DNA from: Adiantum capillus-veneris
Lineage: Eukaryota > Streptophyta > Polypodiopsida > Polypodiales > Pteridaceae
NCBI GenBank assembly: GCA_014529385.2
Contig: CM043970.1
Location: 68,784,567-68,848,566, forward strand
Length of the DNA: 64,000 nt
Direction: 5' to 3'
Each line of letters begins with the position of its first letter. Positions within the stretch are counted from its first letter, which is position 1. The notes under the pieces are model-generated. The model searched no databases. It had not been told where the DNA came from and worked only from the letters and a program-made list of their open reading frames with translations. A program made the translations under genes and the position numbers. Shown in pieces: positions 45,936 through 58,000 of the stretch.

Positions 45936-47168
45936 CACTAGGTTGGTAATGGGACACTTTTATGTCCTGGGACACTTTTATGTCCTGGGACACTTTTATG
46001 TCCTGTTAAGTGACCATTTTCCTTGAATTATGTCAAAAGTTTCAAAATGGATTTTGAGGTGCTATCCATCTAGAAAGTTGTTTCATGAGCTGAAAAAAAC
46101 TTGACATTTTTTTGGAATATCAATTCCATCTTTAACCTTGTTCTTGCACAACATTTCACAACCTAAACTATGTGAAAAAACTGGTCCTGTTTTTGAAGTT
46201 GTAAGTTATGACCAAATTACAAAAATTGTCAAATCCTGTTTTTTAGCCAATTTTAGCTCTTCTATGATTTTTTTGGTGGCTTTCATGATATCCAAATGCA
46301 GTTTTGATTTTCTATGTCGCATATTGTAACATAAAGCTAATATTCCTTGAGTTTTTGGGCACCTAATACCCTATTTTGCATAGTAGACAACGATAGTTGA
46401 TTTTTTGAATTATAGAAGAAAACGAAACATTCTAGTATATCAAGAATAGCTTTTTCAATATTGTTAGTTTCTTGTGACAACTACATGCATTTTGTAGGTA
46501 GTAACCATATCTAGTCATAAGGATCAAATTTGGCTAGATATTGAATAGTTTCTATGGGATTCTACAACTCATAATGTTGAACCCAGTTTTTTCATGTTTG
46601 CTGTATTTAGCACTTCATCTTTGTCCCCAAGATTCCCCTTGGTAAGAGATGTATTATTCTTTTGACATGCTCCATGGCTCCTTATGAACCTAAAGGACAA
46701 TAGGGAACTAAAAAAACATGCATATATTATTTGCATTGTGCATGGTTATAGAAACTTTGATGATAGGTTTGAAGAATGGTAAAAATTCAACTTTTTTGTA
46801 CCTATTTCTTTTGGCAAAACAACAAATAGTGAGTGAGAAGCAATCATATGTTCTGATCACCAACCCATTGAAGTTAACTAGGGAATTTATCTCAAGTCCT
46901 ACAAAAATCCCTAATCTTATTTTTATGGAACAAAACGTAAGGAATGATTGTTTTGATGAAAATGTACTGGTCCATCAACTTTGGAGGCTTGGTGTGACCA
47001 AAAGATGAGAAATTTTACAAGTTTCTTATTTTTTCCATGTGTAGTAGGCCTTGAACTATAACCTCATGAAAGCAATTTACAAAATGAGTGGATCTACTAT
47101 GGTTTTGGAGGTTTTTTTCAAAACCCTGAAAGGACACTTTTATGTCCTGTTAGGTTACCAACCTAGTG
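45936..47168. mobile_element. TTAA-flanked TIR element, copy 2 (piggyBac-like ends)
   Basis: TTAA lies on both sides (45932-45935 and 47169-47172). The ends read CACTAGGTTGGTAA inward from left and right, differing at two positions from copy 1 (AA there, GT here) but matched within the copy. GGACACTTTTATGTCC is repeated three times near the left end and once near the right end. The interior is similar to copy 1 over long parts (for example ATGAGCTGAAAAAAACTT). The longest frames are not shared between copies, so it is non-coding. 1233 bp. Confidence 0.86.
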
Positions 47169-47172
47169 TTAA

Positions 47173-48190
47173 CAACCCAATCTTTGAGAAAATTAAGGAA
47201 GCCTCTATGAAAGATAAGGTTTATCTTGAATTTCTTGATATCCTTAGTTGTGAGTATCCGATTGAACAAGAAAAGACCATGATTAAGGACTATTCAAAGG
47301 AAGATGGACAGTTATACTACAAAGAACGACTATATATTCCCAAGAATTCAGCTTTGAAGGAATTAATTCTATATGAGGGACACAATTCCCTAGTTGCTGG
47401 ACATCCGAGCTATGAAAAAACTCTTAATTCCATGAGGAAGAGTTACTTTTGGCCGGGAATAAAAGGTGAAATACTTTGTTATATCAAACAATACCTTTCA
47501 TGCTAAAGGATTAAAGTAGAAAGAGTGATTATGCCGGGAAAACTTCACCCTTTAGACATCCCACAAATGAAGCGGGAATTCATCAGCATGGATTTTGTTA
47601 CCGATGTTCCCATTGTTCAAGGAGTCTATGATTCCATCATGGTGGTAATGGATATGCTCACCAAAGCAGCTCATGTGATGCCTGTAAAAACAACTTATAC
47701 AACTTCTGATATAAGCTGCCTCTTTGTAATAGAGATATTTTGACTTCATGGGCTGCCCAAGAGAATAATTAGTGATCGGGATACCAAGTTCACTTCTAAG
47801 TTTTGGAAGGATTTATTTGAAGCTTTGGGAACACAACTATGTTTCAGCACGGCCAATCACTCTTAAACAGACGGCCAGACAAAAAGAGTAAATCAGGTAA
47901 TCGAAGATATCCTAAGAGCTTATTGTAGCAGAGAACCGAAAAAATGGATACAATACCTTCCTCTAGTGGAGTTTGCATATAATGCCTCATTTCATAGAAG
48001 CATCGGTGTGTCACCTTTCAATGCTCTCTATGGAAACGAATGTGTTTTCCCCTTTAACTTCTTAGACCGAAGTATAAGGGGTATAAGCCACAAAGAAAAA
48101 GTTGGAAGAAATGGAAAACCAAACCAAAGCCATCTGGTAGGATATTTAGGCTGCCAAGGATTGTCAAAAACACTATGCTGATTTGAAATG
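47173..48190 (+). pseudogene. Integrase of element E
   Basis: The finger HNSLVAGHPSYEKTLNSMRKSYFWPGIKGEI...YLSC is followed by a stop inside the cysteine pair. The core has SMDFVTDVPI (first Asp, near 47590) and [11 protein letters not shown] (second Asp). The Glu position reads TDGQTKRVNQ, with AAA at 47882, so Glu is replaced by Lys. LVEFAYNASFHRSIGVSPF is the conserved tail. Several stops. Confidence 0.87.
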
Positions 48191-48658
48191 GTCAAATCAA
48201 GTTTTTAAGGAAGGGGATAAGGTATTTCTACACATATGACCAAAGAAAAGTAACCAAACCCTTGAGAAGTTCAAAAATCTCAGTCCCAGATACTGTGGTC
48301 CATATGAAGTAATCAAAGTACTCATCAATCAAGCTTACAAGCTAAAACTACCTGAACATATCAAGGTTCATGATGTGTTTTACATCAGTCTTTTGAAACC
48401 CTATATCTCTAACCTCAATCATGATTTGTATGATGAGCAAATTGTAATGTTGTAGCAAGGAGTCCTTGAGCTTCAACCAGATTGTATACTTGAAACCAGA
48501 GAGAGAGCCCTTAGAAATAGAGTCATTAAAAAACACCTTGTAATGTGGAATGACTATCCCATTGAAGATGCTACATGGAAGGATGGGGCTTCCTTTTGTA
48601 AAGATTACCCTAACTTCTATTGAGATGAGGACATCTCAAAAATCTAAGTTGGGGAGAA
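48191..48658 (+). pseudogene. Integrase C-terminus, chromodomain and polypurine tract of element E
   Basis: RYCGPYEVIKVLINQAYKLKL and IKVHDVFYISLLKPYIS are GPF/Y-type blocks. LQPDCILETRERALRNRV and then HLVMWNDYPIEDATWKD form a chromodomain. AAGTTGGGGAGAA lies directly before the 3' LTR. There is an internal stop near 48453. Confidence 0.83.
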
Positions 48659-51600
48659 TGTAAGGTTTTCAGAATTCCCAGATTAATTATATTGTATCTA
48701 AATCATACTTGCAACTCATTAATACAAAAAGTTATGAGAAAACACTCTCTCAAAATTAGCTAAGATTGATATTTTTGGAATCTTAAGCACAACAATACTA
48801 TAGTTAGAAGCTGTCAGAATCCAGTTCGAGCAAAACTGACCCAAATAGACCCTTCAAAATATTTTATTGTTAATTAAACTAATTAAGATTGGATACAATA
48901 GATAATAATTACATCACATGGCCTAATGGATAAGAAATCACATGGCCTATAGGATAATCATTATCTATCCTATAAAAAATGACAGAAAACCCATCTAATG
49001 TAGCTGACTTGGGCCTCAAGCTAAACAGGGGGTGGCCAGATGAGTCCAAAAGTCTTATAGGATCCAGTGAGCAACTTGAGGGCACCTCCTCTTCTGTAGG
49101 GGATGATGAGGACCAAATAGGACCATTTTTCCACTGCCCTTAGCCACCAGAAACATATAAAAAGGTCCTGAAGCTCTCATTTTGGGCATTCACTTAGGAA
49201 TTCCTCTCAAGACTTGAGAGAAGCTACACAAACCAATTAAGAGAGCAAAAAATCTTAAGAAAACTAATCCAAGTAATTAGGATTAATCATATGCTTAGTA
49301 GTTAAGCTAGGTTTAATTTTCTCTCTCCTAATTAGAAACTAAGAATGATTACGCTTCTTAATCCAATAAATTACTCTTAATTTATCTAATTAATCCAAGT
49401 AATCTTAATTCTTTTATTTTTATTGGTAATTAGCACTAATTAAATATTATTAGAATTAAAATAGCTTGATTTATAACCTAAATTAGACATAAATCATTGT
49501 AATTAGTTGTATTAATCTTATGATAATTTTTAGAGTTTAATTACATTGATATTAAGCTGTAACAGTTATGTAAAAATTTAGTTAATCATTTTACTAATTA
49601 TTAAAGTTAATATTTATTGATATTCAATTTACATTAAGTAGAAATATTAGTTAATTAAGTTAGATAATTATGTGATAACTATCAATATTAGAAAATATCA
49701 TTTAGAAGCCGTGGTAAGTAACTTGTAGACAACAAAATTATTTGGCTAATACTGTTAGCTAAAATACCTTGATTTTTAATGAAAATTAAATAGATAAATT
49801 AACTAATTAAGTTAGATAATTATACAATAATTATTAGTGTTAAGAAAACATCATTATAAATTTGTGATAATTAGATCATATGTAAAAATGAATTTAGCTA
49901 ATTATCTTAGCTAAAATATCCTAAGTTTTAAGATAAATTAAAGAAAGAAATTAGCTAATTAAATTAGATAGTTAAATAATGATTTTTAGTGTTAAAAATT
50001 TATTAGTAAGTCATGATAATTATCTTATGTGCAAAAAAATTGATTTTACTAATTATACATTGATTTTATATGTAGACTAAAGAAAAAATTATCTAATTAA
50101 GTTAGACAATTATACAATAGCTATGAGTGTTAAAAAACATCATGGGTAGGTTGTTGTAGTTATCTCATGTGTAGAAACTTAATTTAGCTAATTATTTTAG
50201 CTAAAATACCTTTTTCATGTAAATTAGAGAAAAAACTTAGATCATTAAGTTAGATAATTATATGGTAACTTTAAATGTTAAAAACATTATTACTAAGCCA
50301 TGATAATTATCTCATGTGTTGAAAATTAATTTAGCAAACTATCTTAGTTAAAATACTGTAATTTTTTATATAAGTTAAAGAGAGAAACTGCTAATTAGGT
50401 AAGATAATTATACAATAATTATCAATGGTAGAAAACATCATAATAAATAGCTCATGTATAAAAATTGATTTAGCTAATTATTTTAGTTAAAGTGTCTTCA
50501 TTTTGTGACGTAAATCAAAGAGAAAAATAGCTAATTAAGTTAGATAATTATGTAATAACTATCAAAGATAAGAAACATTATTGAAAAGCTATAATAAATA
50601 ACTTTTTTGTAAAAAATCAGTTTAACTAATTATCATAGCTAAAATATCCTAATGTTTGATATAAATCAAAGGAAAAAATTAGATGATTATGTACTAATTA
50701 TTAAAGATGAAAAACATCATTGTTAGAAAGCTGTGATAAATAGCTTATAGATAGAAAATGAATTCAGCTAACTGAATTAGCTCAAATACCTATTTTGGTA
50801 TAAATCAAAGAGAAAAATTTAGATAATTATCGTAATTAATTATGTAGAGATTACGAAAGGTGAAAAACATATTAGAAAGTTAAGATAAATAGCTCATAGG
50901 AAGAAAGTTAGTTTAACCAAGTAATTGAATCAATTTAGTATAATTTTCATTATAAATTAAATAAGAAAATTAGGCAAAATAGCTTATATAATTATGAGAG
51001 AATTACTCAAACTAGGAGATACTCTTAGGAATCTAAGATAATTATATCAAAGCCAAATATTAGCTTAAAAAATTACTATGGAAAAAATAGTCAATTTTGA
51101 TCCTAGAAACTGAAGGGAAAATTAAGTTGGACAGTTAGATGATTAGGCTTTAAATGTCTAAGGTCAAAATAAATTGTAGGGTTATTTCTAAGATTTTCTA
51201 AAGGTTAAGTTTGTATATTATAAACTAATGGTTGAAAATCCTTTTAAAGGATAAAAATATGGCCCATAAGAGGACTTGTACAAGAGACCAAACAGATGAA
51301 GAATCTTTATCCAAGAGGGAAAGAGGAACACACAACCATGAAGCTAGTCCCAACGGATGTGTCCATGTGTCCTCTAGAGGTGCAACAATTTCTAGTCCCT
51401 GACTAGTCTCACAGGTGGGTTTAAGTTCTTAAGGTTCCGTTAATTTTTATAAAGGTTTAAGGCTATTTAACATTGCATACGTTAAGTAATGGTTAGAATT
51501 ACTAAGATTTAGTAAACTAACCAAGAATGAAAGATTAAATCGTCCAAGAAACACTGAATATTTGATTGAGAAGGAATACCTATATAAAGATAAATGATAT

Positions 51601-51739
51601 TAAAAATAATAATAGCTTTATCAAGTGTGCAAACCATGCATCATGCAGACGCAATAGCCAAAAAAGAAACATACTTAAGAGGAGATGACTAGTTTTGAAA
51701 AAAAAAAGGTATAACCTTATATTTAGAGTACTGCTTGGC

Positions 51740-51784
<45 letters not shown>

Positions 51785-52182
51785 ATTCATACTCAAGTGC
51801 ATACCCTATTATCTTGTCCCCTCGTTCTCTAAACAAGATCTCACTCTTTTTATAAGATCTCTCAAATATGCATAGAAAATACACAAACTTAAGGCCTGTG
51901 AAGCAAATAGAGCACTTAAGTAAAAAAGCTTGAAATAAGTTGAAAAAAGCTCTAAACAAAAAGCTTGCACTTTTATTTTCCCCGTCTTAAGATAAAGATG
52001 TTGTCTAGAAAAGAATGTCTATAATGCTATCTTCAAAGGCTACTTAAATGAACATGTGATGGAGATAAGAATAAATCATTGTTTTAATTGTGAAAAGAAT
52101 GTGGTAGTGATTAGGAAAAATAAGTTATATGTGTGAGTGGGGGGGGGGGGAAGTGGGGATCAACTAAGGTTGTTGATCATGG
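48659..52182 (+). repeat. 3' LTR of element E, truncated and rearranged
   Basis: It begins TGTAAGGTTTTCAGAATTCCC and follows the 5' LTR to about 51576. There 51577-51985 replaces the ~435 bp found at 41292-41730 of the 5' LTR. Similarity resumes at ATAAAGATGTTGTCTAG and ends near GTTGATCA at 52182. A (CT)n(CA)n tract lies in the replaced block at 51740-51785. A run of 11 G near 52140 replaces GTGTGAGGTGG. Confidence 0.85.
51740..51785. repeat. (CT)n(CA)n compound microsatellite
   Basis: About 20 bp of CT repeats lead directly into about 25 bp of CA repeats. Confidence 0.95.
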
Positions 52183-52712
<530 letters not shown>

Positions 52713-53149
52713 AGACTCAACCAAGAATTGAATTTAAAACTATAAAGCTATTGAAATATAGTAAATCTACCTCAGGATTTCACTTCAACCACTAGTCCTT
52801 GCTTTAGATACACTTGAGCACACTTATTGTTGTTATCCCACTCTATAAATTGTTGATCCCATCAAGAATTATGTTATAGAAACCTCTTTATCCTCGCACC
52901 TATGAATGTTAAAAAAGGAGTAGCATAGAGAAAATGTGTCCATCATGTGCTTAGGGCTCCCCCTTCACCCTATTAAGATTTTGAAGGCTACAAGATTTTG
53001 GGATGAAATAACCTAAAGAAGCTTTTCAAGTATATATGACTAGGGTTGATATATGATAGGCATTTTCCTTGTTTTTGGGTATTTTTTCTTGTTGTTTTAT
53101 GGGTCATGGATATTTCTATCTTTGATTGGGTATTCACACTACAAACTGG
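52713..53149. other. Unassigned stretch
   Basis: No gene or repeat recognised between the microsatellite and gypsy F. Confidence 0.4.
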
Positions 53150-54186
53150 GTATTAACTAATCTTTTCACTACCACCCATACTGAGTCATTCCCTTGACTC
53201 GTCATGGGTAAACCACTAATGAAATCCATGGAAATGCTTTCCCATTTCCCTTGAGGAATCTCTAAAGGATGGAGTAATCCCCCAATCTTGAGATGTTCAT
53301 GCTTATTGACTTAGCACTTATTGCATTTTAGCATATAAGTTTGGATGTCCTTACTCAAACTAGGCCAATAGAATTGTCTTTTAACTAGTGCATAGGTCTC
53401 AGTGAATCTCAAGATGACTAGCACTTGAACTATTTGAACTTTCTTTAAGGATACAGGCCCAAAAATCACCAGTATTGCGTACACACACTCTACCCTTATA
53501 GAGTAAATACCCATTGTCAATGGACTAGTTGGCAAACTTCTCCCATCGATAAAGTTTATCACCCCCTTTGGGGCCACAACTATCAAAGGTGATAAAAGAC
53601 CTACCTGAAAGCTCTTTGGCCCCAAACTATACCCCGAAGACACTGCCACCACATTAAATTTACATCTTTGGTAACATATCTGCAAGTCAAACTCATGTAG
53701 GATCTCCACCCATGAAGCTTTTCTACCCTTTGATACTAACTAGCACATATCTCCAAGACAAAAAGGGTCGTTAGGATATCATTAGTAAAGGTGCCTCTGA
53801 TATGGACACCTTAATCTTATCAAAGATTTTCTATGAGTCAATTCCCCAACTTACATTTTTTATTTTAGTTTTGAACTGATATGTCAACGAGACTACAATC
53901 TTCATGTAGTTCTTCACATATTGTTGGTAAAATCTTTACACGCTAAGAAAAATTTACAATTCCTCAAGATTTTTTGGTACTGGCCCCTTGGGAATAGCTT
54001 CCACTTTCTCAAGCTCCATCCGTGTACCTTTGACGGGTATACTGTTACCCAAATAGTGAATGTTTATTTCCAAAAAATCACATTTTCTTTTCTTCACAAA
54101 TAACTTTTTTTCACGCAAAAAGTCAAACACTAGACATAAATGCTCCAAGTGTTCTTTTTGTGTTTTACTATACACAAGTGTATTAT
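53150..54186 (-). pseudogene. Gypsy F, C-terminal part: RT thumb, RNase H end, integrase start
   Basis: On the minus strand from 54186: an altered catalytic block (NNTLVYSKT instead of DDILVYSKT), EHLEHLCLVFDFLREKKLFVKKRKCDF, and an RT thumb piece to about 53950. RNase H ends in LQICYQRCKFNVVA. The integrase finger follows with RQFYWPSLSKDIQTYMLKCNKC, then [19 protein letters not shown] with the first integrase Asp. Homology stops near 53150. Its missing middle lies beyond element B at 57975-58247. Confidence 0.82.
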
Positions 54187-55777
54187 TGTCATAATAATCA
54201 ATATCTAATTCTCCTAAATGATTTTCTCATATTAAACTGATCATTTAATGTGGGGAAGTGCCAAGGGAGAAAAAGCTAGAATATTGGTTAAGTTAGCAGA
54301 CCGGCCACAGTAGGGATCCAAAGGAGGGAAAATAGGGATCCAAAGGGGGGGCCATCTGCAAAAGAGCCATGTGAAACAATGGGCTAAAAAGACCCTAAGG
54401 TTCAGCCCATTAAGACTTCCAAAATGCTAAGGTTCCAAAAATTCAAAGGTTGTGTCCAAAGGTCAACCTTAGGGAAAATTGGATGCTTAGTGTGTGCCCA
54501 AAAAGTCTTTCTACATCCCTACATGGGAGGGGGCGAGCCCCAAAGCTAGGGGATGAGAGAGAAAGCCACACACACACACACAGGCTCCCTTTACACAAAG
54601 GGAATGAGGGACACATGTCGGCTCCCTAGGCTAGATGCCCACAAGGTGTGCCCAATTCCTATTGGAAGACCCTTGAAGTGGACCAATGAGAATTAGGCTA
54701 GAGTAAATCTAGTTTAATTAATTTAAAAACATTTAATAAAAGAAACCAATAAGAATTAAGTGTCCTAGAAGACTATTGGGCAGTCTCCCAAGGGGTCCAA
54801 TGAGCATTCAGGAGCCCCATGGCTTGCCTGATTCCTATTGTCCAGGAGGCAAAGGGGTCCAATGAGAGTTTAGTTTAATTATTTAATTATCTAAAGCTCT
54901 CACAAAAGGGGAAAGGGGGACACATGTCAGAAGGCTATCACTTATGCTGCTTAATCCCTATTGGCTTGACCTGGGGAGGTCCAATGAGGCAAAATCCAGA
55001 CTAACTTAGCAGCTAGGGCTCGCCCAAGAGAGAGAGGGGGCTGATTTTTGCTTGGCATGGACACTCACACTCTCACACTTGGCCATGTGTGAAGGGAAAA
55101 TACTCTATCTCCTCCCAAGCTTTAATGGAGAGCTCATCACCTACTCCAAGCTTGTGAGATAGAAGCCTACATCAACACTCTCTTGGCATGTGGATGCAAA
55201 TCCAACCAAGAGCCAAGCTTCAATGCATGCTCATCTTCTCTACCAAGCTAATTACTAAGCTAAGCTATGCTAATATGAGTGATTATGTGAGGAGATGTAC
55301 TTCTTTCTCGTAAGATACTTCTTTTTCCTCTCAATCTACTCTCATACCCTGCTAGCTCTCACCATCTTCGAAGGTGTGTGAGGTCTTGGGTCTGAGAACG
55401 GGGATAATTCAAGTTGTGTTTGATTAAGTGTTTTGCTTGGTGTATGAAGCTTCCATCTTCATTGCACTAGCTAGTCTTGAAGGAACACAAAGAATTGTAT
55501 TGTACAATGTCTCTCTTGATGGGAGAAACCATAATACAAAGCCTTTTGGAGGGGGGACCGGCTCCATGCAAATCCGGTCCTCAACTGTTGTCAATAGTTT
55601 AATTGCTCTCTCTTTTGAAAGTATTGTCGATGCTATCTAACTAGGTGTTATGCTTTTTGTTGCTCTCTCCACCCAAGCACTCTTGTAATTCTCATTAGGA
55701 ATCTATTCTAATGAAATGCCCACTATGTTCATGCTAATTTCCGCTACAAATAAGATTTTAGGCCATTAAATGTTACA
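54187..55777 (+). repeat. 5' LTR of element B
   Basis: 1591 bp from TGTCATAATAATC to TGTTACA. It is clearly more diverged from A and C than they are from each other, with a small local duplication near 54320 (AGGGATCCAAAG repeated). It keeps the CCAAT-box array. Confidence 0.93.
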
Positions 55778-55778
55778 T

Positions 55779-55790
55779 TGGTATCAGAGC
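55779..55790 (+). other. Primer binding site of element B
   Basis: TGGTATCAGAGC matches the common plant tRNA-Met primer site exactly and begins two bases after the LTR. Confidence 0.93.
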
Positions 55791-56194
55791 TCAAGGTTTC
55801 TCTTTTCTTGCTCAAGAAGGGAGGTCCTCAAGCTAGCTACAAATGGTTGGTATTATTAATTGCCTGTGAGTAAGTAGAATAGGGATTTTTCGGCCTTGCA
55901 GTGCGCCTGCCTTTGTGCAGTTAACGGGGCATCACCGTCGAGAGCTATGGTCTTAATAGTGGAGTCCTACGGGGCTTGCCTACGTCTTAACCACTATTGA
56001 GCTATTAGAAGCTTGACAGGAGCCGGTGCTGTTTTGGTGTCGAAAGACCCTCTCTTCTATTCCTTGCAATTAATGGTATTCGAGCCGCGGGTACAGTAGC
56101 TTGAGTGCTTTTTCTAAAGGGGTAAAGAGGAGTAGCAAGTAGGGCTTGAAGTGCCAAAGTACACCTAAAAAGTTTACAACTAAAAGTTGTTAGA

Positions 56195-58000
56195 ATGGCT
56201 GACAATATTAAAGAGAGTGAAATTAATGTTGATAACTTTGATTTTGCTCATGAGCAAGCTACTAATGATGCTTCAATGCTTGTTAATTATCTTGTTTCTA
56301 GGCTTCAACAAGCCATGGGCAATCCATCTCTCCAAAGTGAAGTGCAACGGCAGCTCCGTGCTCACGGGATTCTCCAAGCTCATCACCATGACGAGAGAAC
56401 ACCTAGGAAGCCTCCTTGTGAGACTACCAAAAGAGGTCTCTCTCCGATTCGGGAAGAAGAAGAGAATCCATATGAAGGGCTCAAGAACTTACTTCTTGAT
56501 GATGCATCTCCTTCCCAAAGGAGAACTCAAGAGCCTCCACCGAAGGAACGAGAAAGAAGCGAGTCTCCCGCCACCTCGGCGGAGATGGCTCCACGAAGAC
56601 GGCGGGCTAAACGCTCTCCATCACCACCAAAGCGGAGAAGACCATCACACTCTTCTCCACGCCATAATTCAAAGAGGGATGATAAAAAGCAAGAGAAGAA
56701 AAAGGCGAGAAAGAGGACACCCTCTTCTCCATCTTCTTCATCCTCTTCCTCTTATGAAAGCTATGGTGAAGACGACAAAGATCAAGACAAGAAAAAGGCG
56801 AGAAAGAGGTCACCCTCTTCTCCACCTTCTTCAAATTCTTCATCTTCTGAAGAAAGTGATGGTGCAACTTTTGAACCATCAAAAAGAAGAGGCCATAGGA
56901 AATCCTATGCCGCATGGAAGAGGTCGTCCAAGCTGAAGAAATTCAAAGAGGGAGGGAAGAGCATCTCTTTTCTTACCTATGATGGCACCTTCGGTGCTAC
57001 AGACAAAGTTTTGGCCTTTATCCAGCAATTCGATGCGGCGTTTGGAGATGAGGGCTTCACGGAGTCCTCTAAGCTACGCCATGTAGCTATGCACTTTCAA
57101 AAGTCCGCCAGACAATGGTGGTCTAGCCTACGAGCCAACGGTGAAGCTCCACGAACATGGAAGGCTTTAAGAGCTTCCATTATGAAGCAGTTTTTGGCCA
57201 CCGATGCCAAAGACAAGGTACTCACCGAATGGCGAAGCTTAAAGCTCTCTCCCAATGAATCCATCCACAAATATGTAGACAAGTTTTGGGACCTACAACT
57301 CAAAGCCACTGTCTTCAAAAAGTTGGATTTTGGAGAGCAAAAGCAACAATTTTGTGTGGGCTTAACCGAAGAAATGGCGGAGTATGTCAACTCCCAAAGG
57401 CCACGTACCATATCGGCGGTAATACACCATACTATGGTGGCCTTGCGAATCAATTTCCAAACGGGGGGTAAAAGAAATAATAAGCCCCCGGAAAACAAAG
57501 GTTCCAATGAGCCTAAGGGGAAGGACAATGTCCAAAAGTCTCCTAAGGGCAATTCCAACAAAGCTAAAGAGAAGGGAGTTTACAAAGGAAAGAATAAACT
57601 CTCTCCTGAAGAGCTTGAGCATTATCGTAAAGATAACCGGTGTTTCAAGTGCGGCGAACAAGGGCATGCGTACCGCGCTTGTCCCCAAAAGAACAACCGC
57701 CAAGATCCTCCTAGAGCTTCTTTGGTTGAAATCCAAGAGGAGGAGATTCATCAAACTCACCACAAAGGATCTCCTCTATGCCATGCTTGGGGAAAGGTAA
57801 GAGAACATGATGCTTTTATTCTCTTTGACCCTGGTTCTACTCACAATTTCATATCTATGGAGTTAGCCACCAAGCTAGGCATACAATCCTACGAGATGGG
57901 AGATATCCTACCCACAGACAGTGCCTTCAAGGGGCAAGAAGCTTCATTCACTCCCTTAATCGGGAAATTGAGACATTGGATAGGCCACATGCAAGTATAA
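56195..58000 (+). CDS. Gag-protease polyprotein of element B, truncated in the protease
   Basis: This is the best preserved gag of the family. Codons 1-100 form an N-terminal region. About 125-235 is an arginine/serine- and lysine-rich part with SPSPPKRRRP and runs of Ser. About 250-410 is the capsid-like domain (ARQWWSSL, SIHKYVDKFWDLQ). A CCHC knuckle CFKCGEQGHAYRAC is near residue 483, and the protease loop LFDPGSTHNF near 545. Gag and protease share one frame without a stop, so no frameshifting would be needed. The last nine or so codons (57975-58000) come from gypsy F, which truncates the protease. The start fits the conserved ATG in A and C. Confidence 0.87.
   Translation: MADNIKESEINVDNFDFAHEQATNDASMLVNYLVSRLQQAMGNPSLQSEVQRQLRAHGILQAHHHDERTPRKPPCETTKRGLSPIREEEENPYEGLKNLLLDDASPSQRRTQEPPPKERERSESPATSAEMAPRRRRAKRSPSPPKRRRPSHSSPRHNSKRDDKKQEKKKARKRTPSSPSSSSSSSYESYGEDDKDQDKKKARKRSPSSPPSSNSSSSEESDGATFEPSKRRGHRKSYAAWKRSSKLKKFKEGGKSISFLTYDGTFGATDKVLAFIQQFDAAFGDEGFTESSKLRHVAMHFQKSARQWWSSLRANGEAPRTWKALRASIMKQFLATDAKDKVLTEWRSLKLSPNESIHKYVDKFWDLQLKATVFKKLDFGEQKQQFCVGLTEEMAEYVNSQRPRTISAVIHHTMVALRINFQTGGKRNNKPPENKGSNEPKGKDNVQKSPKGNSNKAKEKGVYKGKNKLSPEELEHYRKDNRCFKCGEQGHAYRACPQKNNRQDPPRASLVEIQEEEIHQTHHKGSPLCHAWGKVREHDAFILFDPGSTHNFISMELATKLGIQSYEMGDILPTDSAFKGQEASFTPLIGKLRHWIGHMQV

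Larger units (their letters stand above)
38442..52182 (+). mobile_element. Element E: chromodomain gypsy retrotransposon with ~3.9-kb LTRs
   Basis: It has a 3859-bp 5' LTR, a primer site, degenerate gag, protease, RT, RNase H, integrase, chromodomain, a polypurine tract and a 3' LTR whose similarity stops near 52182. Every gene contains stops or frameshifts. A TTAA-flanked element sits between RNase H and integrase. The 3' LTR lacks about the last 350 bp, so no target duplication can be checked. Confidence 0.9.
54187..57974 (+). mobile_element. Element B: truncated gypsy of the A/C family with intact gag-protease frame
   Basis: It consists of one LTR (54187-55777), a perfect tRNA-Met-type primer site and a gag-protease frame that stops being element sequence at 57974. 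Most of pol and the 3' LTR are gone. It sits inside gypsy F in opposite orientation. About 80 bp of F is missing between its two flanks (from GLSNV to NNTLV), so one deletion removed B's right part and some of F. B lacks the 288-bp insertion and the frameshifts of A and C, and shows the ancestral sequence there. Confidence 0.88.
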
